A DNA stretch of 64,000 nucleotides, from the NCBI RefSeq assembly GCF_014297285.1, contig NZ_JACOQI010000016.1, positions 8,110 through 72,109 of the forward strand, read 5' to 3'. The position numbers were made by a program, and so were the translations under genes. The stretch is from Dysosmobacter segnis (GTDB lineage: Bacteria; Bacillota; Clostridia; Oscillospirales; Oscillospiraceae). How positions within the stretch are numbered: position 1 is the first letter of the stretch; each line of letters begins with the position of its first letter. The notes beneath the pieces are model-generated. The model was not told where the DNA came from and made no database searches. It saw nothing but the letters and a program-made list of their open reading frames with translations. Below, piece after piece: positions 27,901 through 35,914 of the stretch.

Positions 27901-28072
27901 TGAGGCGACTGCCTTGAAGCTGCACAAAGCCATTGTCAAGGCGCGGCTCGATGGTTTCCGAAATAATCCGGTTAAGGCAAATAAAATCAAGCGAGCGCTC
28001 TATCAACTTTTGAATGACGATAGCGAAGTGGAGCGAATTTATCAAATTGTTGTGGAACAAGAGGAGTACTGA
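24947..28072 (+). CDS. hsdR: Type I restriction enzyme R subunit (HsdR), system 2
   Basis: 1041 aa, full-length HsdR. N-terminal nuclease domain with RPDIVLYVNGIALAVIELKK (PD-(D/E)XK-type D and ExK, near residue 140), Walker A HTQGSGKSLTM (near 300), DECH box (near 408), motif III GFTGTPLL and motifs V/VI (LLTGFDAPSC, QAICRVNR). The C-terminal helical domain contacts HsdM. GGAGG precedes the ATG. It shares its last base with the start of the next gene. Confidence 0.95.
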   Translation: MPNIGDSERKTQNRVVKFFRVKLHYTYLGNLHDSENHNIMQERLHAWLLKQGYSEKLAANAVDALVKTSTNLQQGLYHANKEVYSLLKYGAKVKESVEQSPKTVYFIDFEDVTKNDFYIAEEVTIVSNNTKRPDIVLYVNGIALAVIELKKSSVSVSNGIRQNLTNQKSNFIEDFFTTIQFCMAGNDSEGLRYGTLLTPEKHYLEWKDDGFTEHQTERDIVDIEVEEYCEGIPGKLEKQLFALFYKKRFLDLIHNFVIFDKGIKKVCRYNQYYAIKRAQHRLTDKKSGGIVWHTQGSGKSLTMVWFSKWILENNSNARVLVVTDREELDEQIEKNYKGVDENIVRTKSGKDLLERLNAFDDRLLCSLVHKFGKRGSDSSETDYEKYIEDLKNALPKDFSAKGDIVVFVDECHRTQSGKLHEAMKAILPNAIFIGFTGTPLLKKDKKTSLETFGGYIHTYKFNEGVRDGVVLDLRYEARDVPQGMISQDRIDAWFEAKTVGLAPRAKAKLKAHWGNLQKIFSSRSRLEQIANDIIFDFATKARLMDGNGNAILVAGSVYSACRYYEIFQSKGFRKCAIISSYAPQAGDLRTDTVSDEEETETFEKYSTYLKMIGVDPSEDKTQIAKKVEAFEAEAKRKFVDEPANMKLLIVVDKLLTGFDAPSCTYLYIDKAMHDHGLFQAICRVNRLDGESKDFGYIVDYKELFGDLADAMNKYTAGAFESYDVEDVDGLLKDRATEAKKYFVDTLEELDELCEGVELPRKELDYIHYFCGESGRDENQDEAFARIREKLYKLVGRLIRAFAELKPRMTDLGYTLSEQSALDDRVAFYVNMRDTIGRASGDFIDLKAYEPGMRYLIDNYISASESQKIGSMDDFTLLDFIISQENKLKSEQKGEQESAAETIENNIRKKVVERMVINPAYYAKMSEILEQLILDRRRGVIAYGQLLDTYMELAKNVAKPEENTKYPESIRSNGALRALYDNCGEDEATALKLHKAIVKARLDGFRNNPVKANKIKRALYQLLNDDSEVERIYQIVVEQEEY

Positions 28073-28788
28073 TGCAAATAGTTGTTTTCAATATTCCTGT
28101 GGAAGTTATCAGAAAAAATATTAAAAATTTGCATCTCTCTGTGCTTCCACCGGACGGCAGGGTTCGTGTATCGGCACCCACGCAACTGACGGATGAAGCA
28201 ATTACGATGTTCGTTCGGACAAAACTCGGCTGGATCAAAAAACAACAGGAGAAGTTTCAACAGCAGCCGCGTCAAAGCGAGCGGCAGTATGTGTCCGGGG
28301 AAACATTATATGTTTGGGGTAAGCAGTACTTTCTTCAAGTGGAATACAGCTACAAAGGCAATGCTCTCACACTTTCGGGTGACAAGGCTATCCTGACGGT
28401 TAGAAAAGAAAGCAGTTCAAAGCAGAGAGAAAGCTTCGTAAATGAATGGTACCGCAACCTCTTGAAACAGGAAGTGGCGAAATATCTTCCCAAGTGGGAG
28501 AAAACTACGGGGCTTTACTGTAGCAGTTGGCAAAGCAAATATATGACCACCAAATGGGGCACCTGCAACACAAACACACAAAAAATTTGGCTAAATCTTC
28601 AGTTGGCGAAGAAGCCGATAGAGAGTCTTGAATATGTAATCCTGCACGAACTGGCACATCTGAAAGTCAAAAGTCATGGTCCGGAGTTTGTCGCTATTTT
28701 AAACCAGTATATGCCGCAATGGCAGGAGCGAAAGAAGCTGTTGAACGAAAGTAAGTTGGATTATATGGATTCCGATTTTGAAGAATGA
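28072..28788 (+). CDS. YgjP-like M48-type metallopeptidase
   Basis: 238 aa, start overlapping the hsdR stop (TGATG). It has the zinc motif HELAH (near residue 192), with a third ligand likely in KSHGPEF, and the upstream KWGTCNT strand typical of the YgjP/DUF45 family. Genes of this family commonly end type I restriction operons; the substrate is unknown and a role in controlling HsdR levels is only a possibility. Last gene of the operon. Confidence 0.88.
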   Translation: MQIVVFNIPVEVIRKNIKNLHLSVLPPDGRVRVSAPTQLTDEAITMFVRTKLGWIKKQQEKFQQQPRQSERQYVSGETLYVWGKQYFLQVEYSYKGNALTLSGDKAILTVRKESSSKQRESFVNEWYRNLLKQEVAKYLPKWEKTTGLYCSSWQSKYMTTKWGTCNTNTQKIWLNLQLAKKPIESLEYVILHELAHLKVKSHGPEFVAILNQYMPQWQERKKLLNESKLDYMDSDFEE

Positions 28789-29048
28789 CGGACAATGTCT
28801 GGTAAAATGGCAATTGAGTTTTTTGATGTGGGGAGTCATGCAAACAAAAGTCAGTAGCCGAAATGAAAAAAGTTTCGCAAAATTTACGAGACCGAAAAAG
28901 AGCATAACGAAATAGGCTGGTGAAAAGATACATCGCCAGCCAGGATGGAGTTATTGGCCTGATTAGTTTTACGGGATACCCAAGGTTACCATTGCCATAA
29001 GAGAAAAACTTTCAGCCCAAATACAGACAGAAGTAGAATGTACTTAAG

Positions 29049-29234
29049 GTGTTACTGTCCGCCTGTGAGTTTAAGCCAGGCCATGTGATTGGCAGTGCGG
29101 AGGCGTATACCTATCTGGGCATGGCGAACTATGTGAAGCATGAGGGTAGCAGGCCGATGAATATCACCTGGCAGCTGGACCGCCCGATCCCGGCGAAGTT
29201 CTTGAAGAAGACGAATAAGTTGGTTGTGGGATAA
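29049..29234 (+). pseudogene. 3' remnant of a DUF3427 helicase
   Basis: The 61-codon frame ends YTYLGMANYVKHEGSRPMN, ITWQLDRPIP and KTNKLVVG, the usual C terminus of large DEAD/DEAH helicases with a DUF3427 domain. Nothing of the helicase remains upstream; 28790-29048 shows no other coding signal. The remainder was lost by deletion. Its RBS-spaced neighbour at 29245 suggests the two were once an operon. Confidence 0.65.
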
Positions 29235-29244
29235 GGAGGAGCGT

Positions 29245-29964
29245 ATGACTGAACTTGAAAAAATAGAACGGGCAAAAATGTATATGGACAAGCTGGCGAA
29301 TGGCATCAATCCCATCGATGACACCATGGCTCCAGACGATGATCTTATCAACAATGTTCGGTTATCACGTTGCTTTTTCTTCGTATCTGACGTGTTGCGG
29401 CAGGTAATTGAAAATGGCGGGACAAAGTCGGCTGTGAATAAGAAACTTAAAAAGCTTCCTCTTGAAATCCCCATGGAGAAAAGAAGCCAGTTTGCCTATA
29501 CTGAGGTGCCTATCCCGGCCAGCGAAATCGCCAAACGGATAAACGCCCTATCCGACAATGATGCTATGCAAAAACTTACCTATTCAGGAATCCTCACGTG
29601 GCTCACGGAAATTGGAATGATGGAATGGGCACTCGCACCAGACGGAAAGCACACGAAAAGGCCGACAAAAATTGGCGAAGAAAACGGCATTTCCGTGGAA
29701 GAACGAACGAGCAGCAACGGACCCTATCAGGTTGTCGTTTACAACAATACCGCGCAGCATTTTATCATAGACAATCTGGATGCAATTCTCACAGCAGAGA
29801 ATATGCAGACACAGATGCAAGGCGTTCCATGGACGAAAGATCATGACGACTGCCTCATTGACCTATATAAGAAGTCCGTACCGGTGAGTGAGATCGCCAT
29901 TACCCTAAAGCGCAGCGCATCGGCGGTACGAGGAAGACTGAAAAAGCTTGGATTTGACGCATAG
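29245..29964 (+). CDS. Unrecognised protein with C-terminal Myb/GcrA-like HTH
   Basis: 239 aa from the ATG at 29245 (AAGGAGGAG upstream). The first 190 residues are not recognised; they include a helical region with SQFAYTEVPIPASEIAKRINAL. The last 45 residues (WTKDHDDCLIDLYKKSVPVSEIAITLKRSASAVRGRLKKLGF) form a Myb-like HTH. It lies between the DUF3427 helicase remnant and the helicase-nuclease gene, 33 bp before the latter, so it is probably a DNA-binding partner in the same transcription unit. No function is claimed. Confidence 0.7.
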   Translation: MTELEKIERAKMYMDKLANGINPIDDTMAPDDDLINNVRLSRCFFFVSDVLRQVIENGGTKSAVNKKLKKLPLEIPMEKRSQFAYTEVPIPASEIAKRINALSDNDAMQKLTYSGILTWLTEIGMMEWALAPDGKHTKRPTKIGEENGISVEERTSSNGPYQVVVYNNTAQHFIIDNLDAILTAENMQTQMQGVPWTKDHDDCLIDLYKKSVPVSEIAITLKRSASAVRGRLKKLGFDA

Positions 29965-29997
29965 TTTACTTTGCGATGCCACAAGGAGGACACAGAT

Positions 29998-32835
29998 ATG
30001 GCCTTAATTCGTTGCCTGGAGTGTGGAAATTCAATTTCCGACAGAGCTGAAAAATGCCCTCACTGCGGGCTGCCAGCATCATACTTTTCCTCTTTGAGTA
30101 AGAATACTCCGCACATGAAAGAGGCGGGACTGGATTACAAAAATCTGCAAAACGTCCTGATTTCTTTCGAACGAGACCACGCCCAGTTGTTTTCAGCAGA
30201 ACACTATATTTCGCACAGAGATGCGCAGAGGCTGCGGGATACATATGGAAAATACAACGAGAGCCTAACCAATAAGCTTATTTTTCAATATGTCTGCAAT
30301 AACGCTGCGGCGATACGAGTTGATATCGACTCACTGCGCCGCTTCTTGCGCCAGATGCAATCTTTGGATGGAGATATTACGGCGCATAATACCACATATG
30401 TGGACCGCGCGCTGGAGCGGGATAAAGACTATTTTGACAATATCCTAAAACAGATTGACCCTAATATCCAGCTGGATAAAGAGCAACGCCGTGCAGTAAT
30501 TACCGATGATGACTACTGCCTGTTAGTAGCTGGTGCAGGTGCGGGAAAAACCACAACGATGGCTGCAAAGGTCAAGTATCTGGTTGAGAAGAAGAGTATA
30601 GATCCGGGAGAGATCATTGTGATCTCCTATACGAACAAGGCAATTGGAGAACTGCGTGATCGAATCAATAAGGGACTTGGTATTCCCGCAAAGATCTGCA
30701 CCTTTCATGCTTTTGCATATGATATTGTGAAACAGTTTTCGGAAGAACCGCCTGAGATCAATTTTTCTTCCCAGCAGATTATTTTTGATATGCTGGAAAA
30801 GTCGATTTTTCACAACAAGCAGCTCATGCGCAATCTCGTTTTATTCTTAGGGTATTACTTTGATTTGTCCGAGGATGTTTTCAAATTTACGGATTTGAAT
30901 CAATACCACCTCTACAAAGCGGCGCAGGACTTTGAAACACTAAAAAGCGGTCTGGGCGAATACATCAAAAAAGTCGAACAGCAGCGCACAAAAAAGACTC
31001 GGACCATAACCGGAGAATATCTGCGTTCCATGCAGGAAGTGCAAATTGCAAACTTTCTGTATCTGAACGGACTGGATTATGAGTATGAAAAAGTGTATCC
31101 CTTTGGATCACCTTCTCGTAACAAAAAATACACGCCCGATTTCTATATTTCGCAGGGGGAGCATAGCGTTTGGCTGGAGCACTATGCACTCAGCGAGAGC
31201 GGCTACAACAGCCTGTTTACCCCGCAGCAGAGGCAGCGTTATCTCCGTGCCATTAGTGATAAGCGTCGTATTCATAAGACCAATAAAACTACATTACTGG
31301 AAACATGGTCCTTCTATACGGATCGGCGTCCTCTTCTGGACCATCTGAAAGAAGTGCTTGAAAATGAGGGCTTTATTCTAAAGCCTCGTAATTTGGAAGA
31401 AGTCTATAAGAAGATTGTAGAAACCGGGAAAGACAAGTACATTTATAAGCTGATCATCTTTATGATGAAGTTTATTGAGCAATACAAAACAACTGGTTAT
31501 GACGATGGCGGCTTCGCTGTTTTGCGAGAAAGAACAGACAATCCGAGAACGCTTCTGTTTCTGGATATTGCCGAGCAGGTGTATCACCACTATCAATCCG
31601 TGCTGAAACAGCGCAATCAGATAGACTTTGCAGACATGATAAATGATGCACACTTCTATTTGCAGGAGATTGAGCGGCAGAATGTCACGCTCCCTTACAA
31701 GTATATCATCATTGATGAGTTCCAAGATATTGCTCGGCAGAGATTCAATCTGACGAAAAGGCTATCTCAAATTACGCAGGCGAAGGTTGTTGCGGTCGGT
31801 GATGACTGGCAGTCGATATATGCTTTTTCTGGCTCTGATATTACGCTATTTACTCGTTTCCTGGAGCTTATGGGGGCTGGAACGGAGTTGAAGATTACTC
31901 ATACCTACCGTAATTCGCAGGAGCTCATCGATATTGCTGGAGGCTTTGTACAAAGAAATACTTCGCAAATCCGAAAGCAGTTGATTTCTCCGAAGCATCT
32001 TGAGAACCCGATTGTTCTTGAAGTTTTCGATGATAGTATCAAACCTATGGAGCGACTTGCAGATACCATCGAGCATATCATTGGTGAGATTCTATCTGAG
32101 TACGGCGAGCAGAGTTCGATTTTGTTGATTGGACGATACAATTATGACATGTACAAGCTGTACCGAACGAATCGGTTCAGCGAATTGCCGGGCGGTGCGA
32201 TTAGAAGCGAGAAGTATCCTAATGCAAAGATAACATTTATGACGGCGCATAGCTCTAAGGGACTTGGGTATGACAACGTAATTCTGATCAATATGTTCGA
32301 AGGAAAATTCGGGTTCCCGTGCCAGATAGAAGATGATCCTATTATTAAGCTCGTTACATATGAGGACAATAGTATGCCCTTTGCGGAAGAGCGGCGATTG
32401 TTTTATGTGGCGATGACACGGACAAAAAACAGGGTATATATCGCGGCACCTAAAACGAAACCATCCAGATTTCTTATAGAACTCATTAAGGATTTCAATA
32501 TTCCACATAATGATGAGATCAATATGCAAGTAGTGGACCTGTTTAACTTGCGCTGCCCCGTATGCGGTTTTCCTCTAAAGTACGAGTTTAATAAAAACTA
32601 TGGCCTGAATCTATGGATATGTACAAACGAGGCAGAACTTTGCGACTTCATGACCAATGACAGGACGCACATGCATGACATTTTGAAATGTCCTAAATGT
32701 ACAGATGGTTATTTGATCGTCAAAAAGAATCCGAAGAATGGTGACATATTCTATGGTTGCACCAACTATCTTAACGAAGAAAAGAAGTGCACCTATATGG
32801 TGCCGTTAGAGAGCGGACATATGAAGGATGACTAA
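29998..32835 (+). CDS. UvrD/Rep-type helicase with inserted nuclease domain and zinc ribbons
   Basis: 945 aa from the ATG at 29998. Order: N-terminal zinc ribbon (CLECGNSISDRAEKCPHCG, 5-23), Walker A GAGAGKTTT (near 181), an insertion (about 330-420) with a PD-(D/E)XK-like core (YEKVYPF, KKYTPDFYI, VWLEHYAL), UvrD motif II IIDEFQD (near 572), motif III GDDWQSIYAFSG, motifs V/VI TAHSSKGLGYDNV and RLFYVAMTRTK, and two C-terminal zinc fingers (CPVCG...C; CPKC...C) of topoisomerase-IA type. This is a HelD/AddA-like helicase-nuclease. It overlaps the next frame and belongs to the defence island; anti-phage action is inferred from context only. Confidence 0.85.
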   Translation: MALIRCLECGNSISDRAEKCPHCGLPASYFSSLSKNTPHMKEAGLDYKNLQNVLISFERDHAQLFSAEHYISHRDAQRLRDTYGKYNESLTNKLIFQYVCNNAAAIRVDIDSLRRFLRQMQSLDGDITAHNTTYVDRALERDKDYFDNILKQIDPNIQLDKEQRRAVITDDDYCLLVAGAGAGKTTTMAAKVKYLVEKKSIDPGEIIVISYTNKAIGELRDRINKGLGIPAKICTFHAFAYDIVKQFSEEPPEINFSSQQIIFDMLEKSIFHNKQLMRNLVLFLGYYFDLSEDVFKFTDLNQYHLYKAAQDFETLKSGLGEYIKKVEQQRTKKTRTITGEYLRSMQEVQIANFLYLNGLDYEYEKVYPFGSPSRNKKYTPDFYISQGEHSVWLEHYALSESGYNSLFTPQQRQRYLRAISDKRRIHKTNKTTLLETWSFYTDRRPLLDHLKEVLENEGFILKPRNLEEVYKKIVETGKDKYIYKLIIFMMKFIEQYKTTGYDDGGFAVLRERTDNPRTLLFLDIAEQVYHHYQSVLKQRNQIDFADMINDAHFYLQEIERQNVTLPYKYIIIDEFQDIARQRFNLTKRLSQITQAKVVAVGDDWQSIYAFSGSDITLFTRFLELMGAGTELKITHTYRNSQELIDIAGGFVQRNTSQIRKQLISPKHLENPIVLEVFDDSIKPMERLADTIEHIIGEILSEYGEQSSILLIGRYNYDMYKLYRTNRFSELPGGAIRSEKYPNAKITFMTAHSSKGLGYDNVILINMFEGKFGFPCQIEDDPIIKLVTYEDNSMPFAEERRLFYVAMTRTKNRVYIAAPKTKPSRFLIELIKDFNIPHNDEINMQVVDLFNLRCPVCGFPLKYEFNKNYGLNLWICTNEAELCDFMTNDRTHMHDILKCPKCTDGYLIVKKNPKNGDIFYGCTNYLNEEKKCTYMVPLESGHMKDD

Positions 32836-32851
32836 TAAGGAGAATGCATAT

Positions 32852-33721
32852 ATGGAGCCAAATGATAAGATCCAGCTTTTTGAAAACCAACGCATCCGCA
32901 CAGCGTGGGACGAAGAAAAGGAAGAATGGTACTTTTCCGTTGTCGATGTTGTTGCGATTTTGACGGATCAGCCAGATACCCGTCATGCCAGTACATATTG
33001 GGCGGTTTTAAAGAAGCGGCTGAATAACGAGGGCGCAGATCAACTGCTTATAAATTGTAAGCAGTTGAAAATGACCGCTTCGGATGGCAAAAAGCGATTG
33101 ACCGATGTGGCCGATACCGAGCAACTTCTCCGTATCATCCAGTCCATCCCATCACCCAAAGCGGAGCCGTTCAAACTCTGGCTGGCACAGGTGGGACGGG
33201 AGCGTATCGAGGAAACCATCGACCCAGAGCTGACCATCGAGCGGGCATTGGAAACCTACCTCAAGAAAGGCTACACCCGCGAGTGGATCAACCAGCGGCT
33301 GCAAGCCATTCAGGTCCGTAAGGAACTGACAGACGAGTGGGACGCCCGCGGCGTGCAGAAGGGCGTGGAATACGCAATCCTCACCGATGAGATCTCCCGT
33401 GCATGGTCGGGGATGTCCACCCGGCAGTACAAAAACTTAAAAGGTTTGAAAAAGGAAAACCTACGCGATAACATGACCACGCTGGAGCTGGTGCTAAATA
33501 TGCTGGCGGAGGCCACCACCACGGAAATTTCCAAACAGAAAGCACCGGCAACCCTTTCGGAAAACATCGACGTGGCCCGTGCTGGAGGTAAGGTGGCTGG
33601 CGATGCGCGGAAGGCCATTGAGACGCAGACCGGCGTTCCTGTCATCACGTCCAAGAACGCCACACAGCTCAGCGAAGTGGTTACAAATCTGCTGGAAGAC
33701 GCGGGAAATAAAGAAAAATAG
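32852..33721 (+). CDS. Bro-N (phage antirepressor-type) domain protein
   Basis: 289 aa from the ATG at 32852 (AAGGAG upstream). N-terminal Bro-N domain (about 5-110: RIRTAWDEEKEEWYFSVVDVV, DVADTEQLLRIIQSIPSPKAEPFKLWLAQVG), then a helical C-terminal region found in the stand-alone bacterial BRO proteins (ILTDEISRAWSGMSTRQYKNLKGLKKENLRDNMT). Such genes occur in prophages and among restriction genes. It ends the defence-island transcription unit at a strong terminator. Confidence 0.85.
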   Translation: MEPNDKIQLFENQRIRTAWDEEKEEWYFSVVDVVAILTDQPDTRHASTYWAVLKKRLNNEGADQLLINCKQLKMTASDGKKRLTDVADTEQLLRIIQSIPSPKAEPFKLWLAQVGRERIEETIDPELTIERALETYLKKGYTREWINQRLQAIQVRKELTDEWDARGVQKGVEYAILTDEISRAWSGMSTRQYKNLKGLKKENLRDNMTTLELVLNMLAEATTTEISKQKAPATLSENIDVARAGGKVAGDARKAIETQTGVPVITSKNATQLSEVVTNLLEDAGNKEK

Positions 33722-33774
33722 CATTCAGACCCTACATGGGGCGGTTTAAAATCTGCCTCGCTATAATCAAAGAA

Positions 33775-33812
33775 AACCGTGTGCTGACCGCAAGGTCAGC
33801 ACACGGTTTTTT
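33775..33812. terminator. Strong bidirectional terminator
   Basis: AAACCGTGTGCTGACC/GGTCAGCACACGGTTT with loop GCAA, flanked by A and T runs. It separates the defence island from IME-2 and serves the convergent genes ending at 33721 and 33812. Confidence 0.92.
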
Positions 33813-34780
33813 CATTTGGATTCCTTCAGCCAGACCTCCAGTTCCTTCTGAGAGATCAGGCCCTGCTCACATTTATCCTTCTCCGCCCTGGCCCGCTCGC
33901 TCCAATCGTAAAACTGCTGGTCGGTGATCCGTCCGGCCTTGATCCACGCAAAGCGCCGTTTGTATTCCTTGCGGTAAGCCTTGAAAGCGTCATTGTTTGC
34001 CTGCCGGAGCGTCCACTGCTTCAGAGCGCCGATGTCGCGGCAGCGCTGCTGACCTTTCGGAACAGGCCGCTCGCAATATTCCGCGCTGACCCGCCCGGTC
34101 TGCGGAAACCATCGTCCGCAGTTCTTGCAGCGCCGCACGGTGATATTCCGCTCCACGCAGCTCCGCAGAGAGTAGTCGATCATGTCCCGGATGCTGGAGG
34201 AATACAGCACCGGCGAACACCGCCCCGGCTCCACCGGCTCAAAGCTGAGGGGGATAGGGTGAAAACAAAACAGGCCGGGATCTTTCGGCATATCGTAGGT
34301 ATAATTTTTTGCTGCCTGTGCCTGCGGCTCCCGTCCCGCGCTGTCTACATTCAGCACCAACTCAAAAAAGCGTTGGATCTGCTGCTGATACCGCGGAAGC
34401 TGTTCAGGGAGCTGGTGCAGTTCGTCCAGTATCTGCGCATCCTCCGCACTGCCTCGGTCATTTTGAATGTACATCGCTGACTGGCGGTAGCGGCAGTGAA
34501 CATAGAGAAGTCGAAAATAAATGTGTATGGAGGCTAACCTCCCCAGTTTTCTCTTGAAATTCTCAAGTGCGTCCCTGTCATCCTCTGCGATAAACCGGCT
34601 CCAGTTATCAGTGATGCTTTGCAGTATCGGCGTCACTTCCGCACAGTCCAGTTCCTGAAAGGCAAGCAGGCTTTCCAGAAAGGGGAACTCCTTCTGGACG
34701 TCCGGAACGCCTTGCATACCAAGGGAATCATACTGGAAAATCTCTCTGCCCTCAGAGAAATACATTTTGGCATACCACAT
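33812..34780 (-). CDS. DUF6076-family protein of IME-2
   Basis: 322 aa. The N-terminal helical region is not recognised. The C-terminal third has a treble-clef-like Cys set (CKNCGRWFPQTGRVSAEYCERP, later QQRCRDIGA) followed by a basic helix. The same architecture occurs at 55496 in IME-3 (CQGCGRYFLTTNGHTPKYCDG, YTCRQYGA). In both elements it lies at the end beyond the replication genes and is transcribed away from them. GAGGTG precedes the ATG. Possibly nucleic-acid binding; function unknown. Confidence 0.78.
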   Translation of the reverse strand: MWYAKMYFSEGREIFQYDSLGMQGVPDVQKEFPFLESLLAFQELDCAEVTPILQSITDNWSRFIAEDDRDALENFKRKLGRLASIHIYFRLLYVHCRYRQSAMYIQNDRGSAEDAQILDELHQLPEQLPRYQQQIQRFFELVLNVDSAGREPQAQAAKNYTYDMPKDPGLFCFHPIPLSFEPVEPGRCSPVLYSSSIRDMIDYSLRSCVERNITVRRCKNCGRWFPQTGRVSAEYCERPVPKGQQRCRDIGALKQWTLRQANNDAFKAYRKEYKRRFAWIKAGRITDQQFYDWSERARAEKDKCEQGLISQKELEVWLKESK

Positions 34781-34829
34781 GGCAGATCACCTCGAAATAG
34801 ACAATCGTAATACGAAAATACAGACAGTC

Positions 34830-34858
34830 TTGACAAGAAGTGAAAAGTATGTTACCAT
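34830..34858 (+). promoter_or_regulatory. Promoter of IME-2 replication/mobilisation genes
   Basis: TTGACA, 17 bp, TACCAT. A 9-bp inverted repeat GACAGTCTT/AAGACTGTC brackets the -35/-10 region, a plausible operator. Transcription would run through the long leader to xis at 35295. Confidence 0.5.
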
Positions 34859-35162
34859 ACAAACACGGAAAGACTGTCAAAAGTAATTTACAGTTAGTCT
34901 AACACGAGGACTGCGGATTGTCAATGAAAAAGACGGTCACAAATCCGAAAAAGCACCTCGACAACTGAATACCCATCACCGGAGATGATACATGCCGGAG
35001 AAGTAACGCCAGGACGCCGCGGTAAAGCGGTCGAGCGTGCCAGGGCAGATGAAAACGCCGTGCGGGTCAAACAAGGCCGCAGGGCAGGAACGGGTACGGT
35101 GCGTGGCAGAAGATCGTTAAGAAAGGGGGGATCGGTATCTATCGTTCCTGCAAAAAGGAAAA

Positions 35163-35190
35163 CCGCTGAACTGTTGCAGCAGTCCAGCGG
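35163..35190 (+). promoter_or_regulatory. Two-stem RNA hairpin, IME-2 copy
   Basis: Outer CCGCTG/CAGCGG, inner ACTG/CAGT, 6-nt loop; same geometry and AGTCC junction as 10154-10182, with a compensatory pair change. Upstream of xis and rep. Confidence 0.45.
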
Positions 35191-35294
35191 CGCGCCGCGT
35201 TTCGGAAAACGCAGACTCCATCTGCAAACAGTCTAACAGAGGGACCTCCGAAACGCAAGTAATTTTTCTCTGAATTCTATTGGAGGTAACGATT

Positions 35295-35504
35295 TTGAAA
35301 ATATCAACCTATCACAGCTACGATGAATTGCCGCTGTTCCTCAACGCGGAACTGGTGGCAAAGGTGCTGGGCGTGTCCATCTCCAGTGCCTACGAGTTGA
35401 TGCACGAAGAAGTATTTCCGTCCGTGCGCATCGGCAGTCGGTTCGTGGTGCCCAAGGATAAATTCCGGCAGTGGGTGGAGCGGCAGACTGGAGGTGCCAG
35501 ATGA
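35295..35504 (+). CDS. xis: Excisionase-like HTH protein (IME-2)
   Basis: 69 aa from the TTG at 35295. The frame is open further up, but GGAGGT at 35282-35287 sits exactly at RBS distance from this TTG. Excisionase/MerR-type HTH (LPLFLNAELVAKVLGVSISSAYELMHEEVFPSVRIGSRFVVPKDKFRQWVE), a relative of 13473. In IME-2 it lies ahead of rep rather than next to the integrases. It overlaps rep by 4 bp. Confidence 0.82.
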   Translation: MKISTYHSYDELPLFLNAELVAKVLGVSISSAYELMHEEVFPSVRIGSRFVVPKDKFRQWVERQTGGAR

Positions 35505-35914
35505 GAACTTGGACAAAGCGCGACCCGGTCAAGAACTATTTTCCTCTGCCTAATGAGATCTATCAGCTGGGCTTGTCTCACGGTGCGATCGCTGTCTACG
35601 GTTACCTGCTCCGCATCGAAGACCGCAGGACCTATCAGTGCCATCCCAGCTACGCCACCATCGGCAAGGCGGTGGGTATGAGCAACAACACCGTGCGGAA
35701 GTATGTGCAGGAGTTGGAGGAACGCGGACTCATCCGCACAGAGCGCACCAGCATCATCACGAGGGACGGGCGCAAGCAAAACGGAAGTCTGCTCTACACG
35801 ATCCTGCCGATCCAGTTTTCCATCGACCAGTTTTATCAGCGGCAGATGGATGCTGTGGACAGAGCAAAGGAGCGGCAGCGAGTGGCAAGACGCATGGAGC
35901 GGACCGGCGTGTGA
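35501..35914 (+). CDS. HTH replication-initiator-like protein of IME-2
   Basis: 137 aa starting at the ATG that overlaps the xis stop (ATGA), with GGAGGT in the xis coding end. Winged HTH (about 15-95) nearly matching the IME-1 protein; shorter C terminus rich in Arg/Gln. Probably acts at the replication origin or as a regulator of the excised element. Confidence 0.72.
   Translation: MRTWTKRDPVKNYFPLPNEIYQLGLSHGAIAVYGYLLRIEDRRTYQCHPSYATIGKAVGMSNNTVRKYVQELEERGLIRTERTSIITRDGRKQNGSLLYTILPIQFSIDQFYQRQMDAVDRAKERQRVARRMERTGV

Larger units (their letters stand above)
34781..35294. other. Non-coding leader region of IME-2
   Basis: No convincing gene in about 510 bp. It contains a promoter (34830-34858), an inverted repeat GACAGTCTT (34823-34831) / AAGACTGTC (near 34871) flanking that promoter, and the two-stem hairpin at 35163-35190. 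A small frame at 34985-35236 is low complexity and unlikely to be real. Confidence 0.5.
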
